Counted from the stretch's first letter, positions 51,727 through 60,614 are shown. The stretch: DNA of 64,000 nt from Nitrosarchaeum sp035703205 (GCA_035703205.1 DASSYQ010000057.1:53210-117209); one strand, 5' to 3'. Numbers and translations: made by a program. The notes: generated from the sequence alone by a model not told the origin.

Positions 51727-52555
51727 TTTTCTCTCGTAGTTTTTTTAATTCATCATCATCCATCGAAAACCAATTCTCTTGCGTAGGAAATGTGCCCATT
51801 TCTACATCTTTTTTGTAGTTTTCAACTGCTTTTACAATATCTTCAGATAAACTCAAGTATCTTTTTGCAAATTTTGGCTTGATTTTTTCAAACATGCCCA
51901 ACAAATCCTGTACAACTAATATCTGACCATCACATCCAACACCTGAACCGATTCCAATAGTAGGCACACTAACAGTTTCAGAAATTATTTGTGCCACTTC
52001 ATGACTTATCATTTCTAACGCAATGCTGAATACACCAGCTTCTTCTAGTTTTTTTGCATCTTCAATTAATTTTATTGCAGCATCTTTTGTTCTTCCTTGT
52101 ACTTTGTATCCTTCTGATAACATTGTTGTTTGTGGTTGCAAACCAATATGGCCCATAACTGGAATTCCAACATCTACAATTGCATTGATCGTTTCTGACA
52201 TAGAAATTCCGCCCTCAAGTTTTACAGCATCAGCTCCAGATCTTATTAATCTCCCTGAATTTTTAATTGCATCTTCAATACTTGCTTGATATGACATAAA
52301 TGGTAAATCTGCAACCAACAAAGCATTTTTTCTTGCTCTGCTAACTGCCTCAGTAAACATACACATTTGTTCCATTGTTACTGGAATAGTATTTTCATAA
52401 CCAAGCATTACCATTCCTGCACTATCTCCAACTAGTAGTATATCTATTCCAGATTTATCACATAATGATGCAAGTGTATAATCATAACTTGTAATCGCCG
52501 AGATTTTTTTTCCATCCTTTTTCATTTTTATAATATCATAAACTGATTTATGCAA
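51716..52555 (-). CDS. panB: 3-methyl-2-oxobutanoate hydroxymethyltransferase
   Basis: 279 aa TIM-barrel. Makes ketopantoate from 2-oxoisovalerate and methylene-tetrahydropterin. ITSYDYTLASLCDKSGIDIL and VGDSAGMVMLGYENTIPVTM are the metal/substrate segments (Asp43/Asp82 equivalents), IGLQPQTT the later one, and GIGSGVGCDGQILV at about 200. ATG at 52555; overlaps PPS by 8 bp upstream and coaBC by 11 bp. In this organism the C1 donor is a pterin. Confidence 0.95.
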   Translation of the reverse strand: MHKSVYDIIKMKKDGKKISAITSYDYTLASLCDKSGIDILLVGDSAGMVMLGYENTIPVTMEQMCMFTEAVSRARKNALLVADLPFMSYQASIEDAIKNSGRLIRSGADAVKLEGGISMSETINAIVDVGIPVMGHIGLQPQTTMLSEGYKVQGRTKDAAIKLIEDAKKLEEAGVFSIALEMISHEVAQIISETVSVPTIGIGSGVGCDGQILVVQDLLGMFEKIKPKFAKRYLSLSEDIVKAVENYKKDVEMGTFPTQENWFSMDDDELKKLREKIDS

Positions 52556-53318
52556 TATGTGATCTCCTCGTTAGATAATCCTTAATTTCGACAATATTAT
52601 CTGCAAGATTTTTTTTGTTATTGAAATCCTTCACTATTCTTTCAAGTGTTTTCTTGTTCTTTTTTGATAATTTTTTACACGTTATAATCAACAGATCCAT
52701 TGCTCGTGTAACATTATCTATTATTGTTATATTGGCAGTTTGTGAAGTTCTTGAAAGTGGATTTAGATCAAACGTTATGACTATCTTTCCAGCTTTTCTT
52801 AATGCCATAGTTCTATCTCCGTCTTCTAATGGAACAATTACTACATCTGCAGCAAAAATTCCATTTTTGTCAACTATCCTTCTTGCTGAATCTAGTCCTG
52901 ATAACGTAGTCGATAAATCATGATTTATACCTAAAATCTCCTTTGCACCACTTTTTTTGAGTGTCCTAACGATATTCTGTTTTCGTTTCTCATTAACATA
53001 AAACAGGTTTACTTCTATTTTTGCTCCAGATGTATTTGCAAGTCTGACTATTTCTTTTGGACATAATGCAGCGATATTACCATTAACAGAGATTACAGGT
53101 AAATCTGCCAAAAGAATTTGTGCAGCAGCTGCCTTGATTGCTAGTTTTGCCGTCTTGTTTGTTTTTTCACCAAGTAAGTAATCAAAAGCCTCTCCTCTAC
53201 CATGTGCCAAAAGACCTTCCTTAGCCACTAATCCTTGTTCAAAGCCGGTAACTAATTTTTCTCTAATTAAAAGAGACTTTGCCCTAGGATGAGATTTCGG
53301 AATTAATGACATTGACAT
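52548..53318 (-). CDS. Phosphopantothenate synthetase (archaeal PPS)
   Basis: 256 aa. Archaeal-specific enzyme that joins 4-phosphopantoate and beta-alanine with ATP, replacing PanC and PanK of bacteria. The sequence SHPRAKSLLIREKLVTGFEQ and GLVAKEGLLAHGRGEAFDYL and INGNIAALCPKE-like blocks (VSVNGNIAALCPKEIVRLA) match the family. ATG at 53318; overlaps panB by 8 bp and follows the pantoate kinase by 4 bp. Together with that gene it is strong proof of the archaeal CoA route. Confidence 0.92.
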   Translation of the reverse strand: MSMSLIPKSHPRAKSLLIREKLVTGFEQGLVAKEGLLAHGRGEAFDYLLGEKTNKTAKLAIKAAAAQILLADLPVISVNGNIAALCPKEIVRLANTSGAKIEVNLFYVNEKRKQNIVRTLKKSGAKEILGINHDLSTTLSGLDSARRIVDKNGIFAADVVIVPLEDGDRTMALRKAGKIVITFDLNPLSRTSQTANITIIDNVTRAMDLLIITCKKLSKKNKKTLERIVKDFNNKKNLADNIVEIKDYLTRRSHIA

Positions 53319-53322
53319 TCAA

Positions 53323-54237
53323 TTAATTACTGAGCACTCTTGCTCCGTGATTATCTAATTCTGATCTTATAATTATTCCATCAGGATATTTTTGTAAAAT
53401 TTGTAAAACATGATCTTCTTTCTCTTTTGGTATCATTGTAAATACAGTTTCACCAAAAAGTGCCACACCACATTTTATTCCATTTGAAGCTAATTCTTGA
53501 ATTAATTTTTCCATTCTTAAAGTCATCACTTGTACATATTTTGCAAATTCTAAAGACATATCCTGAAAATGTCCATAATCTTTTGATTCTAGTAGTTTGT
53601 TAACCATTTTTCCACCAAGACCGTTAATTTGAGAAAGACGTTCTTTAATGAATTTGTTAGTTGAAATTGGTGAAAAGCAAATCATAATTATAGAAATATT
53701 TTTTGTATTGATTTTTTCCACTTGACCTATTCCTGGTGCTCCTGGTTTAACCCTTATTTCAAAACCACCATGATATGATGCTAACACATCACCTAATCCT
53801 GTCTTGCAATTTATTTCAGCATTATGTGCAATTTGACCAATAACTGTTTGATCTAATCTTGTTTTAAGAACATGATCTAACGCATATGATAATGATAATG
53901 CAACAGCACTACTAGAACCTAAACCATATCCAACTGGTATTGTTATCTCATGTTTAATGTCAAAAAACATATTTTCAAAATTTCCTAACTTCAAAAATTC
54001 ATTTAACACATATTCTGAAACATCTGTCTTATCTGATTGATATCCTATAGTAGTGATCTTAAAATTTGATTCTTGATTAATTCTAGGTAAAATCTTGATA
54101 TGAGTAGTAACTCCTTCTCTAATTGAAAATCCTGCTCCCATAGAACCCAATTTTTCAGGATTTTTTTGCTTATCCTCTTCTAAGTAGGCTTTGAAAAAAC
54201 CTGTAATGTGTGCAGGACAAAATGCAGTTGCCTCCAT
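53323..54237 (-). CDS. Pantoate kinase (GHMP family)
   Basis: 304 aa from ATG 54237 (MEATAFCPAHITGFF); a GTG seven codons upstream opens a longer frame but lies inside the probable promoter. GHMP kinase signature: the phosphate loop is VGYGLGSSSAVALSLSYAL (about 101-119) and ITGFFKAY follows the initial CPAHITG. It phosphorylates pantoate, the first archaeal-specific step to CoA. First gene of a tightly packed operon of five: PoK, PPS, PanB, CoaBC and a small protein. Confidence 0.9.
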   Translation of the reverse strand: MEATAFCPAHITGFFKAYLEEDKQKNPEKLGSMGAGFSIREGVTTHIKILPRINQESNFKITTIGYQSDKTDVSEYVLNEFLKLGNFENMFFDIKHEITIPVGYGLGSSSAVALSLSYALDHVLKTRLDQTVIGQIAHNAEINCKTGLGDVLASYHGGFEIRVKPGAPGIGQVEKINTKNISIIMICFSPISTNKFIKERLSQINGLGGKMVNKLLESKDYGHFQDMSLEFAKYVQVMTLRMEKLIQELASNGIKCGVALFGETVFTMIPKEKEDHVLQILQKYPDGIIIRSELDNHGARVLSN

Positions 54238-54260
54238 TGATTTCAGTTTAAATTTCACAT

Positions 54261-54269
54261 AAAATATAA
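54261..54269 (-). promoter_or_regulatory. TATA box of the CoA operon
   Basis: TTATATTTT on the minus strand is centred 28 bp before ATG 54237 and overlaps the alternative GTG start at 54258, which supports the shorter protein. Confidence 0.45.
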
Positions 54270-54302
54270 GAATATGGCTTAAATTAATTAAATTAGTATA
54301 AA

Positions 54303-55283
54303 TTGACTAAATTCATTCGACGCCTGCAAAGGATTGGTAGTAGCATTCTAGTTTCATTACCTAAAGAATGGATAATTGCCAATAATTTAGATAAAAGTAG
54401 CCAAGTGGAGCTGGAAACTGGACAAGATACAATATCAATCTCTGCAAACAAAGAAATGCGTCCTACAAAAGAACTTGTAATTTCTTATCCATTACCTAAA
54501 GACGAAAATATTGTAGCTGATATCACTGGCGCTTATCTTTTAGGATATGACATTATACAAATTATTTCAAAATCAATTATACCTGGTGAAGATAGAGAAA
54601 AAATTCGAAATTCAATGAGACGATTAGTTGGTATGGAAATCATTGAAGAAGATGCTTCACATATTAACATGCAATTTCTTTTAGATGCAACAACACTGAA
54701 TCCAGAAAAAATTCTAAAAAGAATGAGTTCTATTGCACTTGGAATGTATGATGATGTATCAAATGGATTAATTTTAGATGATAAATCCAATCTACAAACA
54801 TTATCAAAAAGAGATGTTGAAGTTAATAGACAATATTTTCTTTTAGTGCGTTTAATCAGAAGTACACTTGTTGATAAAAGATTAGCTAATGTATTTAATT
54901 TAGAAAATATTGATATTTTAGATTATAGAGTAGCAGCTAATCTTTTAGAAAATGCGGGTGATACAATAGTAGAACTTGCCAATTTTATTTATAATTCTTC
55001 TTTGTCAAATGAACACCTGAAGAAAATTTTTGATATAGTAAAAAATTTTAATATTCTTGCAGAAAAATCTATAGACGCATTTACTAAACCTGATAGACGT
55101 TTAGCCATAGAAGCTATATCACTACATAAAAAATATCAAGAAAATCTCTCTAAACTTAGAACTACAATAGGAAATAAAAAACAAATTCCGATTGATTTAC
55201 TTGATCTTGTTTATATGTTTGAACGAATTGCAAAATCTTGGGCTGACGTTGCAGATCTTGTAAAACCAATTTATAATAAATAA
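54303..55283 (+). CDS. AbrB-PhoU regulator
   Basis: 326 aa from TTG. The first 50 residues are an AbrB/SpoVT-type DNA-binding swapped-hairpin: KFIRRLQRIGSSILVSLPKE then WIIANNLDKSSQVELE. The remainder (about 85-325) is PhoU-like four-helix bundle pairs (VNRQYFLLVRLIRSTL, then ENAGDTIVELANFIYN). Archaeal PhoU/AbrB fusions are thought to tie phosphate status to transcription. No phosphate transporter is next to it. Divergent from the pantoate kinase. Confidence 0.85.
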   Translation: MTKFIRRLQRIGSSILVSLPKEWIIANNLDKSSQVELETGQDTISISANKEMRPTKELVISYPLPKDENIVADITGAYLLGYDIIQIISKSIIPGEDREKIRNSMRRLVGMEIIEEDASHINMQFLLDATTLNPEKILKRMSSIALGMYDDVSNGLILDDKSNLQTLSKRDVEVNRQYFLLVRLIRSTLVDKRLANVFNLENIDILDYRVAANLLENAGDTIVELANFIYNSSLSNEHLKKIFDIVKNFNILAEKSIDAFTKPDRRLAIEAISLHKKYQENLSKLRTTIGNKKQIPIDLLDLVYMFERIAKSWADVADLVKPIYNK

Positions 55284-55799
55284 TTAATACAACTTATTTT
55301 TTGTAGCATATGTCAACACTGCACAAATTGTTTTTGAATCCTGAATTTTTCCATTTTTGATCATTGAAATCAGTTTTTTAAGATCTATCTTTACGACTGA
55401 TAATATTTCATCTTCATCCAACTTCAGATCTGCTATTTTCTCTAAGCCTGAGGCTACAAAGCAGTGAATAGCCTCAGTATTGTAACCTATAGATGGATAG
55501 TAGGTAATTAGATGCGTCATTTTTTTAGCCTTATAACCAGTTTCCTCTTTTAATTCCCTAAATGCACATTTCTTAGGATCTTCTCTTTTTTCCAAGGTCC
55601 CTGCAGGAATCTCAATTACATATCCGTGAGGAAATCTATGTTGTTTTACAAGGACTACTTTGTTATTTTCATCAAATGCTAACATTGCAGCTGCTCCTCT
55701 GTGCTCTATCACCTCACGTTTTACTTTTCTGCCTTCAATTACTAAATCATAAATACTAAGACCTAAAATTTTACCTTCATAGATCTTTTTCTTTTTCAT
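55284..55799 (-). CDS. Nudix hydrolase (ADP-ribose pyrophosphatase type)
   Basis: 171 aa. The Nudix box is complete: GTLEKREDPKKCAFRELKEETGY (positions about 81-103; G-x5-E-x7-R-E-x2-E-E-x-G), with the IEIPAG strand before it, as in ADP-ribose pyrophosphatases. It hydrolyses an NDP-linked metabolite, ADP-ribose being the likely one given the NAD-consuming sirtuin. ATG at 55799. Convergent with the PhoU gene, no overlap. Confidence 0.9.
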   Translation of the reverse strand: MKKKKIYEGKILGLSIYDLVIEGRKVKREVIEHRGAAAMLAFDENNKVVLVKQHRFPHGYVIEIPAGTLEKREDPKKCAFRELKEETGYKAKKMTHLITYYPSIGYNTEAIHCFVASGLEKIADLKLDEDEILSVVKIDLKKLISMIKNGKIQDSKTICAVLTYATKNKLY

Positions 55800-55824
55800 G
55801 GTTATCTCTAGGTTTTGTTATTAT

Positions 55825-56727
55825 TTAATTGGTTTGATATGAAAGATGAAGTGTAGGTGATTTCTTTGCATCATCAATTGATTGTTCTAACCATTTTAAA
55901 GGAAAAGATATTGTTTTTGGAATAAATAAATCTGCAGAGTTTACACCATCCATGTTCCTAACTCTTTGAGCTAATTCATCCATTTCAAATATGTCTTGAC
56001 TATACATAAATAATACAATTTGATTTTTTGCAATAAATGGTATCTGCATAAATGATTCTTCAAATATGTCCTTCATTTTTTCTAACATTTCTCTAAGATC
56101 ACCTTCAATCCAAGCAAGTACTGCAAATGGAATAAAATTCTCAATTTTTGTTGGATCATAAATTACTGTAAATTGAATACCATCATTTTCTTGTAATTTA
56201 TCAATACATCTTGTAATTGTTTTTGTAGATAATCTTGTATCTTTTGATATATTCTCAATTTTCTGTCTTGGTTCTCTAATTAATTGTTCTAAAATTTCTA
56301 AATCTGTTTTAGTTAAATTGGAACTAAATCCTGGATTTTCTGCTTCAAAGATAGATAATACTCTAACATCTTTCATTAATTTATTTGCAAGTATGATTTT
56401 TTGTTGCAAATCTTCTTTTATCACAATACTACAAACTGTGATTCCACCAACACATGGTACAACAAAAAATGGTTCTCCAACCAAACTAATCTGCTCTAAA
56501 ATTTCTTTAATATTTTGACCTGAAACTACTATGTACAAAACACCTAATCCCAAGACAGGTGGCTCAACTTTAATGGTAAATTTCTCAATTATCTTCTTCT
56601 CTTGCATTTTCTTGATTCGTGCTCTAACGGCACCGCCTGAAATCCCTAATTCTTTTCCAATCTGTCTATCTGATTCTCTACAATTATTCAAGAGCCTGCT
56701 TAGAATTTTGATATCTAAAATGTCCAA
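55825..56727 (-). CDS. Double Lrp/AsnC-type regulator with two helix-turn-helices
   Basis: 300 aa from TTG; AGGTGA stands 5 nt before it. Two Lrp halves: the first HTH CRESDRQIGKELGISGGAVR AR (about 15-36), then a RAM-like domain, and a second HTH LIREPRQKIENISKDTRLST (about 147-167) with its own beta domain. Tandem Lrp proteins are rare outside archaea and act as internal dimers. The gene is divergent from the ABC operon with 117 bp between; a palindrome just in front suggests autoregulation and perhaps control of the ABC operon. Confidence 0.82.
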   Translation of the reverse strand: MDILDIKILSRLLNNCRESDRQIGKELGISGGAVRARIKKMQEKKIIEKFTIKVEPPVLGLGVLYIVVSGQNIKEILEQISLVGEPFFVVPCVGGITVCSIVIKEDLQQKIILANKLMKDVRVLSIFEAENPGFSSNLTKTDLEILEQLIREPRQKIENISKDTRLSTKTITRCIDKLQENDGIQFTVIYDPTKIENFIPFAVLAWIEGDLREMLEKMKDIFEESFMQIPFIAKNQIVLFMYSQDIFEMDELAQRVRNMDGVNSADLFIPKTISFPLKWLEQSIDDAKKSPTLHLSYQTN

Positions 56728-56758
56728 TTCTTCACCTGAATCAGCCTCATAATGTTTG

Positions 56759-56769
56759 TTAGTAACTAA
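56759..56769 (-). promoter_or_regulatory. Palindromic candidate operator TTAGTAACTAA
   Basis: A perfect inverted repeat TTAGT-A-ACTAA, 32 bp before the regulator's start and between that start and a TATA-like stretch (minus TTTTATATTTTATTAG, plus 56766-56781). This position and form fit an Lrp-type autoregulatory operator. Confidence 0.5.
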
Positions 56770-56815
56770 TAAAATATAAAATTGTCTATAATGTTAGCAC
56801 TATACATAATATACA

Positions 56816-56824
56816 TTAAATATT
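56816..56824 (+). promoter_or_regulatory. TATA box of the ABC operon
   Basis: TTAAATATT is centred 25 bp before the GTG start at 56845, so the mRNA should begin at the start codon. Confidence 0.48.
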
Positions 56825-56844
56825 AGACTATTTTTATTCTTATC

Positions 56845-58032
56845 GTGGAATATCGATTACGTTTGGCAAAAAGAATGCTCTTTAACAAAAAGGGTAGTCT
56901 AATTGGTGCAGTTTTAGCTGTGACAATTGGAATTTTGGTAATCCATGTTAATTTTGTTATTTTTCAGGGGTTGTTTGATGCAATTGTAAGAGATATCTCA
57001 AATTATAGAAATGGTGATATTCTAATCACAGACGAGGAAGATTACATCGATAAATCAGATCAAGCATTAGTTAAATGGTTTGAAAGAATTCCATATGTAG
57101 AAGCGGCTACTCCGCGGCTTTCATCGACTGCATCAATTAACATGACAAAATTTGGAACATTGCATGAAGAAACAAGAATTCCTGTTGTGGGAGTTGATCC
57201 ATTAAGAGACATTCGAGCTTCTACCGTTCATGAAACTGTATCTGACGGACAGTATGTTTTTTCAAGAAATTCTATTGTATTAGGTTCCAATGTGGCAAGA
57301 GATCTTGGAGGAGCTCAAGTTGGTGATAGTCTAAAATTAAAGATTGTTGATAGATATGGAGAAGATCAAATCAAAAGACTTGTAGTTACTGGAATAGCAA
57401 AATCACCTGGTGGACAAGGTTTTGATTATAGTGTAGTTGTTCACATTGATACTTTACGTGATCTAATGAATAGACCTGGTGATTCAGGTTCAATCATGGT
57501 AAAACTAAATGATCCATCTAAAGCAAGTGATGTAAAAAATTTCTTTTTATCTGCTTTTCCTAACGATGATTTTCTTGCAGAAACAATAGAAGAATCTGCT
57601 GAAGAACAACTAGCAGGATTCAGATCTGGTATTGCAATGATAAACATGATTGGATATTTTGGTATGATGTCGTCAGCATTTGCTATTGTTACAATTCAAA
57701 TGATGCTAGTTAATGGAAAAACTCGAGAAATAGGTGTAATGAGAGCAATAGGAGCAACAAGAAAAGATGTTTTAATTATTTTTATTTTTCAGGGAATGAT
57801 AATTGGTGCAATTGGTGCTGGTGTTGGGACCGCAGCAGGTCTGGGCTATACATTTTATGCAAAGGAGACAAAAATGTCATTCAATAATAGTTTACCACTA
57901 GAAGTAAGCTACAATTGGGAAAAAATCATTCAAACTGCAGTGATGTCATTTATTTTAGCGATCGTTGCATCACTATATCCATCGTATAGAGCGACTAAAT
58001 TATTACCCGTGGAGGCAATGAGAACTGTCTAA
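56845..58032 (+). CDS. ABC transporter permease, FtsX/MacB/LolE type
   Basis: 395 aa from GTG. An N-terminal transmembrane helix (about 17-39), a large extracytoplasmic domain (about 45-260), then three helices near the end (about 269-291, 314-341, 352-376): the MacB/FtsX topology. YGEDQIKRLVVTGIAKSPGG is in the external domain, GVMRAIGATRKDVLIIFIFQ is the diagnostic motif before helix 3. With the ATPase it would move a lipoprotein or other hydrophobic substrate, or act as a mechanotransmitter. First gene of an operon, leaderless. Confidence 0.9.
   Translation: MEYRLRLAKRMLFNKKGSLIGAVLAVTIGILVIHVNFVIFQGLFDAIVRDISNYRNGDILITDEEDYIDKSDQALVKWFERIPYVEAATPRLSSTASINMTKFGTLHEETRIPVVGVDPLRDIRASTVHETVSDGQYVFSRNSIVLGSNVARDLGGAQVGDSLKLKIVDRYGEDQIKRLVVTGIAKSPGGQGFDYSVVVHIDTLRDLMNRPGDSGSIMVKLNDPSKASDVKNFFLSAFPNDDFLAETIEESAEEQLAGFRSGIAMINMIGYFGMMSSAFAIVTIQMMLVNGKTREIGVMRAIGATRKDVLIIFIFQGMIIGAIGAGVGTAAGLGYTFYAKETKMSFNNSLPLEVSYNWEKIIQTAVMSFILAIVASLYPSYRATKLLPVEAMRTV
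58011..58015 (+). promoter_or_regulatory. Shine-Dalgarno deciding the CTG start of the ABC ATPase
   Basis: GGAGG stands 9 nt before CTG 58025, within the end of the permease gene. Confidence 0.6.
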
Positions 58033-58729
58033 GGTACTTGAAATTAATAATTTAAGTAAAATTTACGGATCAGGAGAAAATCAGGTAAAGGCATTGGATA
58101 ATGTGTCATTTTCAATTGAAAAAGGAGAATTTGTATTAATTGTAGGTAGCTCTGGCTCAGGAAAATCTACATTACTTAACATGATAGGATTATTAGATCA
58201 TCCAACAACTGGTAAGGTCTTCATTGACGGAACAGATACAACAAGTCTAACAGATAATAAAATATCATCATTTAGAAACAGAAAATTAGGATTCATCTTC
58301 CAATTCTCAAACCTCTTAACTGATTTGACTGTTCTTGAAAATGTATTATTACCAAGACAAATTGCAGGAATCAATGACTCTTCAGAAAGAAATGCTAGAG
58401 AGTTACTAATAGCAGTTGGATTAGAGAATCAAATTAACAAGAGAGCAAATAAAATTTCAGGAGGGCAAGCTCAAAGAGCCGCAATTGCAAGAGGCTTGAT
58501 AAACAATCCTTCAATTGTTTTAGCTGATGAACCAACTGGCAATTTAGATTCTGTTACATCTGAAAAAATAGTCCAATTGATGAAATCAATGGCAAAAAAA
58601 CTAAATCAAACATTCATTGTTGTTACACATGATCGACAACATTTCGGAGATGTTGATAGAGTTATTACAATTAAAGATGGAAAAGCATTCGAAGGAGATT
58701 TACCTTCTGAGATGGAGGTTTTAGTATGA
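58025..58729 (+). CDS. ABC transporter ATP-binding subunit (CTG start)
   Basis: 234 aa if begun at CTG 58025. The Walker A is GSSGSGKST (about 61-69... of the conserved P-loop), signature ISGGQAQRAAIARGL, Walker B SIVLADEPTG and switch VTHDRQ: LolD/MacB type. Beginning at the TTG 58094 would drop the first strand and A-loop Tyr (KVLEINNLSKIYG), which are intact in frame upstream. The only start codons possible between the in-frame TGA at 58019 and that segment are CTG 58025 (with GGAGG upstream) or non-standard ones. Overlaps the permease end by 8 bp; the next gene overlaps it by 4 bp. Confidence 0.88.
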   Translation: MSKVLEINNLSKIYGSGENQVKALDNVSFSIEKGEFVLIVGSSGSGKSTLLNMIGLLDHPTTGKVFIDGTDTTSLTDNKISSFRNRKLGFIFQFSNLLTDLTVLENVLLPRQIAGINDSSERNARELLIAVGLENQINKRANKISGGQAQRAAIARGLINNPSIVLADEPTGNLDSVTSEKIVQLMKSMAKKLNQTFIVVTHDRQHFGDVDRVITIKDGKAFEGDLPSEMEVLV

Positions 58730-60030
58730 TAAATAATAAAATTCTATTTTCATTAACAATATTGTTTATTCTTCCCTTGGTTATTGATAATTCGTTTGCT
58801 CAAATCAAGTCTGGTGGTTTTGGTCAATCTCCATTTGAAAGAGAATATGGTGATGTGAAATTACTTGATGCCTATTTTGGAACTGTTGATAAGAAGATTG
58901 AGATTGATCCTGGTGATGAAAATGTACCATTTACAGTAGTATTTGCAAATGTAGGAACACAAGATATTACTGGAATCAGAGGACAGCTATCTCTTCCTGT
59001 TGGATTTTCCTCAGCAGATGGTCCTAACTCACTAATTCTTGCTGATAGTGATTCTAATTCTTTGGCAGGTGATAATTTCTCCCTAACATTTTATGTTAAT
59101 ATTGATAAAAATATTAGAATTCAACAATATCCGGGGACTGTTAAAGTAGACTATTCTAGATTAAGAGAATCTGGAGTTAGAACTGCATTTTCTGATTTTA
59201 ACTTCAAAATTACTGGGGACAGTATAATCAATGTCAAAGCACTAGATCCATTTCTGACATCTTTAAAAACAAGTAATGTTATAATTGAAATTTCAAATGA
59301 TGGAACTGCACCAATCTCCAGTGTAGATATTGTAACTACAAATACTCAAACAGAAATTGCATCAACTTCCTCATCAACTACTAATATTGAAAATGTGGTG
59401 ATCTTAGAATCTAACTGGGATGTTGGAAATATAGAACCAAAATCTTCTAGATATCTTACTGCAACAGTATATGTACCAGAAAATCTTAAAGGAGATACTT
59501 TACGAGTTCCATTATCTATTAGCTACTATAATGCACATGGTGATCTACAAACTGTATCTAAAATTGTTGATTTTTACATTAAAGGATTGATCAATCTTAA
59601 CATGTATGATATCGAAGTAATTGAATTGTCTGGCAAACCAATGGTTGTCGGAGAAATAATTAATGAAGGAAATGAAAATGCCTTGTTTGGTTTTGTAACT
59701 CTTGAAGCATTAGGTGATTCAAACATTAAAAGCCAAACTCAATTTATCGACGAAGTGGAAACTGACTCTCCAGTACCATTTAACATTCCACTAGAATTTG
59801 ATGGTCAACCAAGATATGGAGAACATGACATTAAACTTACTGTAAGATACAAAGACAGTATCAGAGATGAAATATTTCTTACACATAATGCCACAATATT
59901 TGTAAAAGAACCACCAAAAATTGAATCTGGAAATGATTTACAACTAATTCTTATTCCAGCAGTAATAGTAGTGGCAATAGGGCTCTATATGATTCGTAGG
60001 CGTAAGAAATCAAAAATGCAGCCTAGCTAA
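58726..60030 (+). CDS. Exported multi-domain protein of the ABC operon (COG1361-like)
   Basis: 434 aa from ATG, with GGAGG (58714-58718) seven bases upstream and a 4-bp ATGA overlap with the ATPase gene. Signal peptide (about 6-25, LFSLTILFILPLVIDNSFA), then several Ig-like/COG1361 domains (FTVVFANVGTQDITGIRGQL, then ATVYVPENLKGDTLRVPLS) for about 370 residues and a C-terminal transmembrane helix (about 404-424). Proteins like this sit beside MacB/LolD-type ABC pairs and are likely extracytoplasmic partner or substrate. Confidence 0.8.
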   Translation: MINNKILFSLTILFILPLVIDNSFAQIKSGGFGQSPFEREYGDVKLLDAYFGTVDKKIEIDPGDENVPFTVVFANVGTQDITGIRGQLSLPVGFSSADGPNSLILADSDSNSLAGDNFSLTFYVNIDKNIRIQQYPGTVKVDYSRLRESGVRTAFSDFNFKITGDSIINVKALDPFLTSLKTSNVIIEISNDGTAPISSVDIVTTNTQTEIASTSSSTTNIENVVILESNWDVGNIEPKSSRYLTATVYVPENLKGDTLRVPLSISYYNAHGDLQTVSKIVDFYIKGLINLNMYDIEVIELSGKPMVVGEIINEGNENALFGFVTLEALGDSNIKSQTQFIDEVETDSPVPFNIPLEFDGQPRYGEHDIKLTVRYKDSIRDEIFLTHNATIFVKEPPKIESGNDLQLILIPAVIVVAIGLYMIRRRKKSKMQPS

Positions 60031-60078
60031 GAATCAAATTTTAAATTAGAAATAATAAAAAACTAACACTGATTAAAA

Positions 60079-60411
60079 ATGAGATTAACTATTATCATAT
60101 TGATTGCTGTCTTAGTTATAGGAACAATTGTAATTTCTTTTGGGTATTTTACTAATCAGAAACATGTTCCAATTATTGAAAAATCTGATCCTTATGACAA
60201 ATTACAAAACTACAAAGAAGAATTAGAAAAAATTAATCAATACAATCAACAATTACTTTCTGAATTAGAAACTAAGATAACTAAATCTGGCGGTGCCAAT
60301 TTGGAACAACTAAACCAAGAGATTGAAGTCTTAAAACGTGTAATTAATGATAACAAAGCAGAACTTGAACAAGTGATCGAGAAGATCTCTACAATGGAAC
60401 CAAAACCATAA
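60079..60411 (+). CDS. Membrane-anchored coiled-coil protein
   Basis: 110 aa. N-terminal membrane helix (about 3-24, TIIILIAVLVIGTIVISFGY), then a coiled coil (about 43-105) with strong heptads (YKEELEKINQYNQQLLSELE, then NQEIEVLKRVINDNKAEL). Probably an anchored spacer or adaptor; the position directly after the ABC operon suggests involvement with it, but spacing of 48 bp leaves that open. ATG start at 60079, preceded by TAAAAA. Confidence 0.65.
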   Translation: MRLTIIILIAVLVIGTIVISFGYFTNQKHVPIIEKSDPYDKLQNYKEELEKINQYNQQLLSELETKITKSGGANLEQLNQEIEVLKRVINDNKAELEQVIEKISTMEPKP

Positions 60412-60495
60412 TGTCATTTTGTTGATTTCTAATTCCCTATTTTGGGACATTTGCATTATTGTTATATGATTATGTTGAAATAGTGTGAATCAGGT

Positions 60496-60564
60496 ATGGC
60501 AAAAGGCATTTTTCTCTTTCTAGCTGGAAGCATAGTAGGATTCATAACAACACCGTTTCTGTGA
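60496..60564 (+). CDS. Possible 22-aa membrane microprotein
   Basis: ATG at 60496, TGA at 60562-60564. The 22 residues (MAKGIFLFLAGSIVGFITTP plus FL) make a single hydrophobic helix with GxxxG spacing. CAGGT stands just before the ATG. Small size makes this uncertain; it lies in a 203-bp gap that otherwise has no gene. Confidence 0.35.
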   Translation: MAKGIFLFLAGSIVGFITTPFL

Positions 60565-60614
60565 ATATTTTTTGTAATTATTAAATTCATATTCATAGAA
60601 AAAAATCAAAATTA

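Noticed and set aside
52615..52923. 102-aa plus-strand ORF
   Set aside because: Antisense to the phosphopantothenate synthetase gene; low-complexity hydrophobic translation only.
58094..58729. ABC ATPase starting at TTG 58094
   Set aside because: Would remove the first strand and A-loop that are encoded in frame upstream with an SD-led CTG start.
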